A DNA stretch of 64,000 nt from Sphaerolaimus hirsutus (taxonomy: Eukaryota > Nematoda > Chromadorea > Monhysterida > Sphaerolaimidae), in assembly GCA_964036195.1 (NCBI GenBank), contig OZ038455.1, positions 10,185,855-10,249,854 on the forward strand, written 5' to 3'. The position numbers and the translations under genes are program-made. The notes beneath the pieces were generated by a model. That model did no database searches and had not been told where the DNA came from. It worked only from the letters and a program-made list of their open reading frames with translations. Positions 34,035 to 46,700 of the stretch are shown in pieces; the first letter of the stretch is position 1; each line of letters starts with the position of its first letter.

Positions 34035-36798
34035 ATTATTGGTTTTCACCTTTTATGTTACTTGTCCACTTTCAATATTGCTCTGTTGTTGGAAAGATTC
34101 CATGGGTGTCAGTTCTGCTGGAGGCAAACTTAAATAACTAATGATAAAAGCAAAGAAAAGTAAAAAGTTGAGTGTGAAAGAAAAAGTGAAAAGACAAATG
34201 GCAAACATGAATTTTAGTTTACTTTTATTTTTACATTACTTGTTACTTTACCCTTGACGTTTCACTTTTACTTGCCATCTGTCAAATTACTTTTATTTTA
34301 TTTTTTTTTTGTGATTAAATTGTAAATGTGCATATTGCTCCAGCAATTCCAATGAAAAATGATGCATCAACATTCATTCCATTAGCAAAATAGAAAAACT
34401 TGTTCCCGCATGACTCTCCTCCGCTAAATTTTTAAAATTGCCAAAAAGATGACAAAAAAAAATAAAAATAAATATATTTCATGTTTCTAGATTTTTTTAC
34501 ATTTTGCATGCACGAATAATTTTGTTATTCTGACGCCAAAACCAATTGCCAAGTCTGCGAATTATCGTCATTCTGCCAAGACGTTCAACTTTTCCACGTT
34601 TTACTTTTTTGACCGCTCACCGTTCAACGTTAAGAACAGCAATAAATCACGGAAAACGGCGTGCGAAATTTGGCTCTGGCATAAAATTCGATTTGCCCGA
34701 CTCGTTTTTCGGGCTGCCTGAATAACTTTACCTGAAATTCATTAAAAATTGCCCGGTAAAACGCGGTCCTAATTGGTAACTAGACTATGGTGTCAACTTT
34801 AGATTTTCCGGCCGCTGAAAAAAAAATTTATCTTGCCATTTCTGTAAAAAATAATTTGGTACCCTAGCGGTCTAGCCCTATGTAAAATCTCATTTTACAT
34901 GTCAAAAGTCATGTAAAATGTAATGAGAAATGTCAAACGATCAGTAAAAATAAAAGAACGTTTGACATCTTACAGGGTGTGGGATATGTGGATAAGTGAC
35001 AAGTGTTGAGTCAAGTTACAAGTGTTGATTCAAGTAACAAGTGAACAGATAAGTGGCATGCATTCTCATTTACAAATACACTTGTCACTTTACTCATCAC
35101 TTAAATATACCTTTTCTTGCCACTCTGCACTTCTTCTATGCTTTTTCCACATTCGGAATTGGCACCAGTTTGAATCGGGCCGTCGGGCTATACGTCTATA
35201 CGTTTCACACATTTAGCATTGATCGGGCTAATTAAAAATAGCCTTCTGGGGGGGGGGTAATTTTTTCTCTTTCCATGTAAACTTTTGAAGAACGCCAAAA
35301 TCAGTGAACTTGATCTGAAATTAATCACGTCGAGCGTTGTTTTTGAATTTGCTTTCAACCGAAATACAGGAAGTCGATGCTATTATATTTTCACTCTTTT
35401 CAGAATATATTTCTATGTATTTACTATATCCTCGAATCGATGAATACCGAATAATTTAAGTCCGTCGCTTAAAAAAAGTGTAGAATTTTTCAAACAGCGG
35501 CGGAAAATGGCGGGCAGCGGCGGCGGCCCGATTTTGCGGGCAAATTTGCCCCCGCTGAGTAGCCCGCCGTGCAACCAGTCGCACTATCTCACCGATACGG
35601 TTATACTGTGAGTTTTGGAGGGGAATTTTTGAGTTGACGGTGAAAATTCAGTTTGCTAATTTAGTGTTGAGGCGTGTGCAAAACTGGATGTGCAAAATTG
35701 AAAGTGAAACCGTAAATTGTAAATTGTAAGTCGGCATTCCTTTGACACCTTCTTTGCTTAAGAACGCTGTAGCTTAGTTGCAGAACTTGAACAAAGAGAA
35801 ACGAATGCATATTTGTTTTCAGGGGTCAATTCCTCAAATTGTCAAGTTGCAAATGAAATGACAAGCGATGATATGACAAGTAATTTTAAAAAAACTTAAG
35901 AAAAAGTAGAAATCACATATTTATAATAACTATAGCTTTTTCTGATCAAGTTTACAACATATTTAAAATCAAAATTTATCTATCACTGACAAAGTTTTTT
36001 TATCACTTATCTTGTCATTTTAGAAGATATGGAAAAGAGTTGTTGGATGAAGTGGTTTTAATCCGTTAAGAGTAAAGGCTGGCCAATGTGTCTTGAAATT
36101 AAAATCTGAATTAAAATTAAAATTCCTGTGCAGAGTAAAGCAGAGTTGCAAAAGCGTACCGTATTTCCCCGAATTACCCCCAGGGGTTTATTTTTCAGAG
36201 TGAAAATTTTGAGAGAAAAACGTGAAAAATGCAACAATAACCACCATTTATAAGTTTTTACAGCCTTATATAAGGATGTAGATGGTATAAACGATGTTCT
36301 AACGTAACACATGTGTTTTGAACGATGTTCTAACGTAACACAAGTGTTTTGAACGTCTGTTATGCATTTCCCGGACCACAAATTCATAGTGCCCATTTTG
36401 AGGGGGGGGGTATTTCGAGGAAATACGGTATTTCCAATGTAAAGTTATGCCATTATATCTCGGTCGCCGAAACGTCATTTCTATATCGATATGGAAAGAG
36501 ACTGATAGAGGGTATAATATCGAATTGATGTATCGTTCGATTACTGGAGCCAATAGCGCAAGTGGACAAGTGCATGAAAAGTGATAAGTGTTAAGTCACG
36601 TTAAAAGTGGGAAGTGGGGTGACAAGTCAACTTCCAAGTGACAACGACGAGTACTTTTCACAAAATACTCGATTTACAAATTCCTTGTCACTTGTCCACT
36701 TGCAAAATTGGTCCTTTAATTATCACCAACACAAATTCGCTCTCAAACGCAAAAAAGCACTGCGCCGCACAGAAAATCACTCGCACCCGTCTTTTAGC
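34035..36798. other. Repeat-dense intergenic region upstream of the zinc-finger gene
   Basis: Holds foldbacks of the CCCTGTAAAATG family (34868-34990) and the CCGCAAGTGG family (34990-35170; 36546-36714), plus a CCGTATTTCC copy at 36157-36432. 35460-35580 has a GC-rich patch with GGCGGCGG words but no convincing exon. Promoter elements for the zinc-finger gene were not identified. Confidence 0.5.
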
Positions 36799-39700
36799 AT
36801 GCGCAACGTGACCATGGGCTCTGAGCAGCAGGGCGGCGCGGCGGCAGCTGCAGCCGCGGCGACAACTGCAGTCGGGCCGTCATCTTCCGCAGTCGGCGCC
36901 GGCCCCTCTTCACTTGGCACTGAGCCAAAAATACTGCACTACTGCTACGTTTGCAACACCCAGTTGAACTCGTGCAAACAGGCGCTGCTGCACTGCAGTG
37001 GCAAGCGGCACAAGAAGAAACTGCAGTTTCTGCAGCAGAGGAAACATGCAGTCGGTGGGTTACGGAGCGACCAAAAAGGGGGGCCTATTTGAGGGGGGGG
37101 GGGTATTGAAGGGTCGACATAATTCGTCAAAATTTTCAAACACTTCTATCAACTCATTTCACGAAATATGCTTTATTAACAGAATAACATGTCATTTTTG
37201 TTCAAATTGCACACAACACATTGATATTTTACCAAATATGCCAAAAGGGCAATTATTCAGGGGGTGGTATTATTTTTCCCTCACTCGTCAAGTAGGGCGG
37301 GGAATTATTCAAGGGGGGAATTATCTGAGGGGAGGAATTAGTCAAGCGGAAAAATTTTTTTAGGGAGGACTATGGTAATTATCCGGCAAAAACGGCAATT
37401 TTTCACCGGGCATTCTGAATTTTACATTATACTCTGCTCTATTCTCATGCGTTAAACGGCCCAAAAAACAAACAAAATTAATCTCTCATAGACACGACCA
37501 ATGACCACCCACTGGGGGCAGAAATTGTAGTGATAGATTTGTAGCGCTATACCCTAGCTGTGTTGATCCTAGCTGAACAAAGAAACTTTGTCGGGCATAG
37601 TTCACTGCCCTACAACCGTGTCGGGCATAAGGTGCACCCAACTACCTGCCTCAGGTCTAGTCCCCCCAGTGGGCGGAGCCAACCCGACAGCCCTGCAGCT
37701 TCTAGACGGGCCGGCGGCGGGCTCGGCCATGTACCCGCCGTCGAGCGCGGCGGGCCCGCCCGCCCTGTACGCCCGGCCGCCGCCGCCGCTGCAGCCGCAG
37801 TCGGGCGTGCTGCCGCCGCCGCCCAGGGCGCACATGTTCCCGCAGCAGTTGCAGCCCATTATGCAGCGTCGGTTGGACTTTAGTGGATTTGATGAACTTT
37901 AGTGGATGGGGGGGGGCTTGTAACTGTAATGGGGGGGGGGGGCACTTTAACAAAATTTACAAACCAGAAACCCACTGCCTCTCAGTGGGCCCCCAGAACG
38001 AACAATGGATGGCTAGCCAACCAGGTGGTCAATTTGTCGCCGCGGCACATTTCCCGCCGCCGAACATGGGCCCGCTGCCGGTGCAGCAGCACTACGGAGC
38101 GCACTTCCAGCCGCCCTTGCCGCCGCAGCACCAGTTTGTGCCGCCGCTGCAACATCATCTGGCTAACAGCCCCATTTACGGCAGTCAGGCCACTGATAAT
38201 ACGAGCAGCTATTCCGGGGGGTTGAGATCAGCGGTTATATCGCCTTCGGAGACTAGCTCGCTTAGTTCTGACCCTTCGCAGCCGTCTATTAGACGGTTTG
38301 TTTGGGGGGTGTTTGTTTTGGTGGTTACGGTAGTTTATTTATATTGTTTTTTATTATTATTTGTAGTTCTAAATGTTGTCCTTTCGTTCCCGGTATAAAA
38401 TGGAGTAAAACAAGAAGGTGACAAGCTAAATGTGACCACGCACACTAGTTGATAGCCTAAATTTCCAAAAATTGACAGTTTAAAAAATAACGCAATCACA
38501 AGAAAATTCTCCCAAAATATCCCCAAAAATTTCCCCAATCTAAAAAATCATACTTCCTCAAACTTCCAACCCCCCCCCCCCCCCAAATAAAACCCCCCAC
38601 CCCTTTATCCAGGCGCTGTCTGGGCGTCGAGTTGACGTCGGGCTTGTACAGGTGCGCCGTGTGCTTCAGGCGCTTTCCCACCGGCGCGCAGCTGCACGAG
38701 CACCTGCAGATGGCCAAGCACTACAAGAGGCACGACCACTCCTTTCCTATGAGTTGGTGGGGGGGGGGGTATTTACAGAAATAGTGCAAAAAGTGCACTG
38801 CCGCCGGCGGGGATCGAACCAGTCTTCACTTTTATGGTGCGGGCGCGCTGCGGTGGCCTAGCGCGAGGCGGTTTACGAATCTTTTACAACATATTACCTC
38901 AAATTACCCCCAACCCCTTGAATTAACCCCCCCCTTTAAATGGGTTGTGGAAATAATAAACCGCCGTCGAAATACCCCCCTCCGAAATGATGTACATGAT
39001 GTATTTATTACTTCTAATTTGCATTGCACCTACACATAGACTAGTTTGTGTAGCTATCTACGTTTTTATGTCCAAATATATCCTGTTTAGAAACATTTAT
39101 TTCCTGTTTTGGGTATGCCAATGCCTACTATTTGCTACGATCCTTACGAAAATTTCTGACGAAGTAATAAACCCCCCGTCGAAGTAACCCCCCTCAAATT
39201 TTGCTGGCGATATAATAAACCCCCATGGGGGTATTTCGAGGTAATACGGTAAATATAGGTAATATTTAAATAATTAAACTTCTACCCCCGCAGACCCGAT
39301 GCCACCCCCCTCAATGGTTCAATGGGACCCCAACCCAGCCATGGTCGCCCCAAACGGACCCCCTATGGGCGACCCTGAAAACAGCATCGCCTACTGCAGC
39401 GTGTGCAGCATAGCGGTGAACAAGCGCCACAGGGGGGTCTCCAACGGCGGCGGGAACCTGTCGTCGGGCGGCGCGACTGCAGCTGCGAACGGCAGCGCTG
39501 CGAATGGCAAGTTGCTGCAGCAGCACCATTCCAGGTCCAGTTCGTCCGCGTCGGAGCCCACTTTTAGTTAGTGAGGGGTTTGGGGGTTTGAGGGGTTTGT
39601 CTGAATTTTGGAGGAGAATTTGCGATCGTTCCAATGGGATTCATCAATGATGAAATGTGTGCAATATCTTATGCTGGGATGAAAACTGAACATTTTCTGA

Positions 39701-41543
39701 AAACTCAGAAATTAGAAAAACACTAAAAAAATCAAAATTCGAAAACTCATTTGGAATAAGATATTTTTGGAAAATTTCTAAATGAGAAAATATTTTTAAA
39801 TATGTCTAAAAAACCTAGAAAACGAAAAATATAAATAAAAAAACAAACATTTTTCTATCTTCTCTACCAGAAAAAATTCCCGAAATGTTCCAACGCCCCA
39901 CCACAGACGAACTAGCCATCGAATCTGGCTACACATCTGGCAGCGGGTGCGAAGAAGCTCGATTAGCAGCCGCCGCCGCCGCGGCGGCTGCAGCAGCGGC
40001 GACACAAGCGGCGCCGTTGTGCAGCGGCGACCAGCACTGCGCCGCCGGCGACGCGGCCGCCATGCAGCGCGGCGGCAGAATGAGACCGTCGCTGCGCCGC
40101 AGAAACGCCAACCCGGCGAGAAAGGTTGGAGATGGTGGTTTTGGAAGTTGACCGCGCGTAGGTAGGGAGGAGGTACCGTATTACCTCGAAATACCCCCAG
40201 GGGGTTTTATTATTTCGCCAGCAAAATTTGAGGGGGGATAATTCGAGGGGGGCCTATTATTTCGCCAGAAATTTTCGGAAATTCCCCATACGCAGACGTA
40301 GAAAAATCGAACAATTACATAGATGTATATGTGTTTATAGGCATATATAACTGTATATACACAAAAACCCTTCCCTAACGTCACTTAATCATCAGTTTTA
40401 ACAGAGCCTGTAGCTGTACGCACAGAAACTCGGCACGCACACATGCCCGTTACGCACAGAAGTTAACTCGGTACGCACAGAAACTCGGCCCGCACATAGA
40501 GGATGCCATGTGCGTAGCGAGTTTCTGTGCGTACCGAATTTGTGTGCGAGCTGTTAAGGGACATTTATTTACATCATAATGAAAAATAGCACTGAACAAA
40601 TAAATGTTCTTGGTATTTATGGTATGACTGAAAGTTGTCATGAAGTAAGTAGTGACAAATGATTTCATTGTCTCCAATAATGAATACCGTATATCCTCGA
40701 ATACGACCCCAGGGGAGTTATTATTTCGTCAGAAGTTTTGGATTTTGGGCACAGAAACCCGCCACGCACAGGGCCCGTTACGCACACAGCCCCAGTTGTG
40801 TGCGCAACGGGTGTCTGTGCGTGGCGGACTTTGATCCTGTGCGTAACGGGCGCATGTGCGTAATGGGTTTATGTGCGTAATGAGTTTTAACATGTGTTCT
40901 GCATTGTACAGATCACAAACTGCGGTATTTGTCATGTACGTTCACGTTACACTCAATTTTAGGGGGGGGGGTATTTCGGGGGGGGGGGGGTTATTATTTC
41001 CTCAGCCGAAATTTAGGGGGGTTAATTCAGGGGGGGGGTTTAATTCGAGGTAATACGGTATTCACTGTTATCCCTCCTAACTACCCCCCCCCCCCGAACC
41101 TGGGATGTCATTTATTTTTATTCAAGCAGGTCTCCCCATGACACATGGCAAATTTCATGTTAACACTGAACGCGTGAAAACACACAAAAAATTTGCCTAC
41201 GGACAGCCTGATAATAAAATCTACCAAATCCCATCTAATAAAAACCAGAATATTTTTTCTCGCCACAATGAATTGCTCCCACCATCGGCGTTTATTCATC
41301 AAAATACGGTAGCAGTGGAACACGCAGCGCGCGGACGGCACCGGCGCCAGCTCGAACACCACCGGCGGCACGAACTGCAGCGCGGCGGACAAGGAACTCG
41401 CAAATTCAGCCGACGCGGCGGCGGTCGCGCCGCCGGCAGACGACCGGCCGCAGCTGGACGAGCACACGCCGTCGCCCACCCCCACTGCAGTTGACGTTGG
41501 CAACGAGCCAAATGGCAACTGCGCCAGTGCGGAAGCGTTGTGA
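36799..41543 (+). CDS. U1-type C2H2 zinc-finger protein, seven exons (about 557 aa)
   Basis: Exons read in phase: 36799-37054, 37655-37867, 37986-38295, 38613-38752, 39294-39566, 39871-40124 and 41316-41543 (stop TGA). Finger 1 (YCYVCNTQLNSCKQALLHC then SGKRH) and finger 2 (RCAVCFRRFPTGAQLHEH then LQMAKH) both have the C-x2-C-x12-H-x5-H spacing of U1/matrin-type fingers that bind double-stranded RNA or RNA-protein complexes. A third Cys pair (YCSVCSIAVNKRH) lacks its distal half. Between them are Ala, Pro, Gln and His-rich low-complexity segments. The exon 6 segment TTDELAIESGYTSGSG may be a conserved motif. Family resemblance is to ZNF385/ZNF346-like proteins at domain level only. The donor of exon 2 is uncertain (37867 or 37882, same phase). 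Introns are full of CCGTATTT/CCCCC elements. Confidence 0.78.
37085..37390. mobile_element. CCCCC-family element in intron 1 of the zinc-finger gene
   Basis: Clusters of GGGGGGTATTGAAGGG, GGGGAATTATTCAAGGGG and TTATCTGAGGGG flank a centre with AAATATGCTTTATTAACAGA, the same centre as 29946-30380 in reverse. The terminal CCGTATTT words are degraded. It starts about 30 bases after the donor. Confidence 0.6.
38880..39252. mobile_element. CCGTATT/CCCCC-family element in intron 4 of the zinc-finger gene
   Basis: The left side has ATTACCTCAAATTACCCCC, the right GGGGGTATTTCGAGGTAATA then CGGTA. The centre (GATGTACATGATGTATTTAT) is shared with 31234-31647. It ends about 40 bases before the exon 5 acceptor. 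Confidence 0.7.
40170..41062. mobile_element. Two or more CCGTATT/CCCCC-family copies in intron 6 of the zinc-finger gene
   Basis: Copies begin near 40174 (ACCGTATTACCTCGAAATAC) and 40685 (ACCGTATATCCTCGAATACG); a right terminus (CGAGGTAATACGGTA) ends near 41062. Between them, at about 40430-40550 and 40745-40880, are repeated ACGCACAGAAACTCGG-like words on both strands, another short-motif array. Confidence 0.6.
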
Positions 41544-42257
41544 TCCGCGGGAGAGAGATCGGTTTTAGCGGTCATTTTTGTTGGGAATGATACAGGGGTC
41601 TTTTGAATTTGGGGCCAGGGTATAGTGATGGAAAAATTAAGACTACAGTTGTTTTTGATCGTTCGACGTTTTTTTAAGGTTTTCAAAAACAAATTTTACC
41701 AGCAGAACCTTTTCCAGAGGAATTGAGCATGAGCACACGAAAAATTAAGTGTTCAAAGTACTGAAATTTTGAAATTTTCAGATTTTGAAGCAGTAAATAA
41801 TTACATTGTAATTATAAAAATTATACACTGTCAACCAGGAGCCAGTCCCACACCTTGTAAAATTTCAAATGCCGAATAAAAAAGGCAAATTTTCGCGGGA
41901 ATTTCCTATCTGCAAGGCATTTTACAGGGTGCGGGACTAGCTAGGCTCCTGAAGCACCTTTTAAATATCTGGCAGCATATTATCTTACATACGATGAACC
42001 GGGCCGCCCGACAAAGTTTGTCGGGCAATTTTTATCGAAATGCTTCTCAAATTATTAGAATATAGAAAATGAAACAAATTAATTAAGTGCATCAATTATA
42101 AAATCGATACGCGAGGTGAATTTCTTAGCGCTATGCATAAATATCTGCTTATAAATGAAAACTGAGGATGCATAGAATGCGTCAAATCACTACTTTTAAC
42201 CAGCTTCGCATGACAGTTTTTTATTCAAAATTATTCGACGTGGCCTTTTTACTTTTA

Positions 42258-42455
42258 TTGGTATACTCGTCAGACATCACACTTAGTATGAAAACCTACC
42301 ATAACCCATCTGAATAATAAACCAAAAATTCACATTTTTTCATCATAATATTTAATTTTTACTATGGAATAATCAATAACAAATTTTATCACAATTTTTT
42401 ATTCAATAAATTATGGTAGGTTTTCATACTAGGTGTGCTGTCCGCCAAGTATATA
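42258..42455. mobile_element. MITE with CATCACACTTAGTATG termini
   Basis: The left has ATCACACTTAGTATGAAAAC then CTACCATAA; the right TTATGGTAGGTTTTCATACT then AGGTGTGCTGTCCGCCAAGTAT. These pair as terminal inverted repeats around an AT-rich centre (ATCATAATATTTA). Similar copies are at 33188-33380, 51945-52150 and 53128-53340, with fragments near 17940-18050 and 57890. Confidence 0.75.
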
Positions 42456-43120
42456 TGATAAATATTTATATGTGAACACGTATTTATAATTTACAGACTG
42501 CTCTACTTTGCACGGAATTTTACCATCTTCCATCCGAATGATACAAACACAAATCTAATATACCGATTTGCTTGAATTATCCCCCTGGGGGGTTATTATT
42601 TCGTCAGACTTTTTGAGGGGGGGGGGCGTTTCGAGGGACGGAATTATTCAAGGGGGGGGGGAATTTTTTTTTCGTCAAACTTTTCTGGCATGTTCGTATC
42701 AAATAGTTTCACGAATTATGCTTTATCAACACAATAATGTTCCATTTTGGTTCAGGGGGGATTATTCGTGGGGGGATTATTCAAGGGGGGAACTATTCAA
42801 GCAAATACGGTATGTTTTAGACGATAAATTTGTTGCCCAATGGAATAATCTATCACATTGTTTCATTCGTCAAACTATGGCAACATTCCGTGAAATCACG
42901 CATCGACTTCAGCTTTTATATCCAAATACACGGTGTTGCAAAAAAAATCAATTTCAATTTGCCGGCGGCCGCATGATATACCTATTTTTGAAAAAATCAA
43001 CTTAAAAAATCTCCCCTTTTCGATGGACACCCTGTATTACGTAGTTATTCTGACATTGTGATAAATTGAGAAAGCAACTAGGCAAATATATCTATGAATA
43101 TTTATAACGCGCGTATCATT

Positions 43121-43283
43121 GGGCCCACACACGCTAGTTGACATCGACACCAAATGTCAACTGGTGCCGATCCCGATTCAAAGCTTGCTGAGGAGTGTAC
43201 GAACGACGTTCAAACGCAATTTTTGAATTGGGAATCGGAACCAGTTGACATTTGGTGTCGATGTCAACTAGCGTGTGTGGGGC
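43121..43283. mobile_element. ACACACGCTAGTT foldback element
   Basis: The ends GGGCCCACACACGCTAGTT and AACTAGCGTGTGTGGGGCC pair, with arms (GTCAACTGGTGCCGATCCCG / CGGAACCAGTTGAC) matching those of 31866-32127. Confidence 0.85.
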
Positions 43284-43734
43284 CATTATAATGCTTGCGA
43301 ATGTATTTTTATACTCTTCTGTGATTTCGTTATCCCGTGCCTGCCAACTAAGCTCAAAGCTATTTGATTTGTGTCAATACAGAGTATTTAGATTATTCAC
43401 TTATTTAGACTAAATGGCATTTCGAAAAATTTTCACTTTTAATCATAATCCCGTATTTCTGACAATAAAAAGTATCAATATCAACCTTCTAGCACGTTCC
43501 AACATCAAAAACAGCCACTATATCCGATACTTTTCTTAAAAAATGATTATCAGGATGCAGGACATCAAAGATTCATCAAAAAATTTTTTTTTAAAAAACA
43601 ACTAAAAACACATTTAAAAAAAATTTCACTTAAAACGCCCGGGAAATTATTCACGGGTATATGGTAGCCAAAAAGCCGCCGGAACACACTTCAACAAATA
43701 ATCAGACAACGAACACAATCAAAATTCAGAAACC

Positions 43735-46700
43735 TTATTTCGACTTAGGCGGTGGAATTTTCGGCAACTCGACGCCGGGCACCAGCAGGGCGACATTTTG
43801 CGTCACGAACCGCGGCAAAAAATGCAGCAAATTTGTGCAGTCGGCCGCGCTTCCAGTAAGCGCTCGCACGTCCACTTGCAGCTGAGGATAAAATAAATAA
43901 ATTTTCATTTTAAATTTCAGTATTTACCGTATTTGCTTGAATAATCCCCCTGGTGGATTATTATTTCGTCAAACTTTTTTGAGGGGGGAACTAATCGAGG
44001 GGGGGGGGAATTATTCGAGGGGGGGGGGGGAATTATTATTTCGTCAACAATTTCAACCATGTTTCTATCAACTCATTTGATGAAATATGCTTTATTCACA
44101 CAAAAACGTGCCATTTTTGTTCAAATTGGGCACAATCAATTGAGCAAATCTCTTAAGGGGGGGATTATTCGAGGGGAGGAATTATTATTTCCTCACCCGT
44201 CTTACAAGGGGGGGGGGTTATTCGAGGGGGGAATTTTTCAAAGGGGGAACTATTCAAGCAAATACGGTAGATTACCTAGGTAGATCAATAGCTTTGTTTT
44301 TTGAATATTCATATGGCGGGATATTTAACCGCCGAGTACCAACTGAAGACTGCTGGACTCAAAACTGGACAATGGATTAAAAACACTATTATTTTCCAAC
44401 TATAACAACCGACCGATCAGAGATTACCAAAATACGCCAACCCCGCCTCGTCGACGTTAAAATTTACAGGAAATATCTACATACGGCAACCTATCTAAAT
44501 ATTTTGGAATCAACGATTTAGTCACAGTGAGGAATAAAGTGGCGATAACAGTGAAAAAGCTGGGGAGAATTGACGAAATGCAAAAAAATAAAACCCAACC
44601 TCAAGTTTGTCCTGTCGCCGCACAGGAACAACATGAACCTCTAGCTCAATCTCGGCGCCCTCTTCGAGCCGCCCGGCACCCGACGCGACTAATTGCCCAC
44701 TGATCGACTGCTCGATTTGCCACAAATCCAGCGAATCACCCTTTGAACGATCTTTAAGAATAGACCTTTTTGCTGCCCGCCGCCCGATCCAGGGAGCAGT
44801 CCCAGACCCTGTAAAATGCCCTGTAAAATGTCAAATGTCATACAAAGTGTCAAAAGTCATGTAGAATGCCCTGCAAAATGGCAACCGAGTGTTCATTTTG
44901 CAGGGCATTTTACATGACTTTTGACACTTTGCATGACATTTGACATTTTACAGGGTCTGGGACTGGCACCAGGTGCGCTCGCGAATGCGACAAGTGAATT
45001 TGTCGCTGAGAGAGTTGTCGCTATCGAGATGTTGACGTTTCGCTAGCGGCTCTGAGTCGTCCGTTTCCTGGGAGCGTAAAATTCGTGCAGATTTTTTGTG
45101 ACAGTGGCTACAGCAAAAGTAAATGTCCACCATGTTGTCTTTCGCAATTGGATAAATCTTTGACAAAAATACCTGACTATCAAGCCCGCTGTAAGTGGCA
45201 AATTTTATGAAACTACCATCGCAGGTCAAATTCGTCAATTTGGAAGTTGACTTGTCAATTGACAAGTTATTTATAACATAGACAGTCAACTAAAAATAAG
45301 ACACTGAAGTGTGTCACTTGACATTTCGCAGAGTACACACCCCAACCTCCAAAAAACCACTGAAACAAACCATTTTCTCCTCAAAAGCATCATCAAAATC
45401 ACACATCAACAACTGCTCAAAGCATTTTCGCACCGCATCTACACCCTGTTGCAGCCAATTGCAGACAGAAGGGGTGGACCAAATCGTAGCGGCGGCATCC
45501 GTGTGGCTAATTGTGAACGTGCACTGCTGTTGGTGCGTTGCTGAAGGGGGGGGGGTATGTCACGTAGGGTGTCAACAAAAACTTTTTGGCGGAAAACGGA
45601 AACGGAAAAAAATTTACACTTGCCAGAAAACGGAAACGGAAAAAAATTTCCACCTGCCGGAAAACGGAAAAATGAAAGGCCGGAAAACGGAAACGGAAAA
45701 ATTTGCTGAAATTTTGCCAGAAACGGAAAACAATTTGCAGAAATTTTGCGGGAAACGGAAAAAATAACTGAAATTTATCCAGAAATCACGAAATTTGCAG
45801 AAATCTTGCTAGAAATAGAAACAATTCACATTATTGAGAACCTGCATGCATGTTTACCAGTTTGGCTGAAACAGAAAACGGAGAATTGAGTCAGAAAATG
45901 GAAAAAAGTTAGAAAAACAGACAATTGAGCCGGAAAACGGAAAAAAGACGAAAAAACTGAAATTTTAGCCGGAAAACGGAAAATGAGCCGGAAAAACGGA
46001 AACGGAAAAAAATTTAGCAGCCGGAAAACGGAAACGGAAAAAAATTTGCCTGCGGAAAGCGGAAACTGAAAACGGAAAGTTGACACCCTAGGTATGTGTG
46101 ATGGTGGGTGTGTGAAATTGGGGGTACACACGCTAAACTGCAAACTGTGTGCTGGTAAACTCATCAATTGGCTTTCAATGCATGTGAGTTTACCGAAATG
46201 AGGTGTCTGTCAACTGCAGTTGATGGGGATCAAGAATAACTCATTCCAGTAAACTCAAATGCGTTCAAAGCCGATTTATGAGTTTACCAGAACACAGTTT
46301 GCAGTTTAGCGTGTGCACACGCATTACCAGGGATAGAAAAATATGGGGGGGGGGTGTTTCTCGAGGTACCGAGGTCTGCTAAATGGATTTGTGGAATTGT
46401 ATTTTTCAAAAGAACTACCCTCACACACACTAGTTGACATCAAAATTTATGTCAACTAAATTCACTTATTTTGGTTAATTTTGGCGATTTCAAGTTTTCA
46501 TAACAAAGTATAGTTAGTTTCATACAGTCACACTTGATTTTCATTCTTTTGTATTAAGTGTGATGCTGTAAAAAAGTTTTGTGTTATTTAGTTGACACGT
46601 GTGTGGCCCCCTCGCATCACTGAAATGTACGTCGTCGACGATTCCTTGCATTCGAATATTTAGTCCAGTGTAATTTACAAAGAAAGCTACAATATCTATG

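Larger units (their letters stand above)
41544..43734. other. Intergenic region between the zinc-finger and TUT1-like genes (convergent 3' ends)
   Basis: The two genes converge here. Contents are a CCCTGTAAAATG foldback (41837-41950), a GGCGGACATCACACTTAGTA MITE (42258-42455), a CCGTATTT/CCCCC copy (42560-42815) and an ACACACTAGTT foldback (43121-43283). No further exon was seen. Confidence 0.6.

Noticed and set aside
41108..41692. 194-codon minus-strand frame
   Set aside because: It is antisense to the last exon of the zinc-finger gene, which joins in phase to the preceding exon.
45826..46167. Phe/Arg-rich frame on the minus strand
   Set aside because: It is the complement of the GGAAAACGG array.
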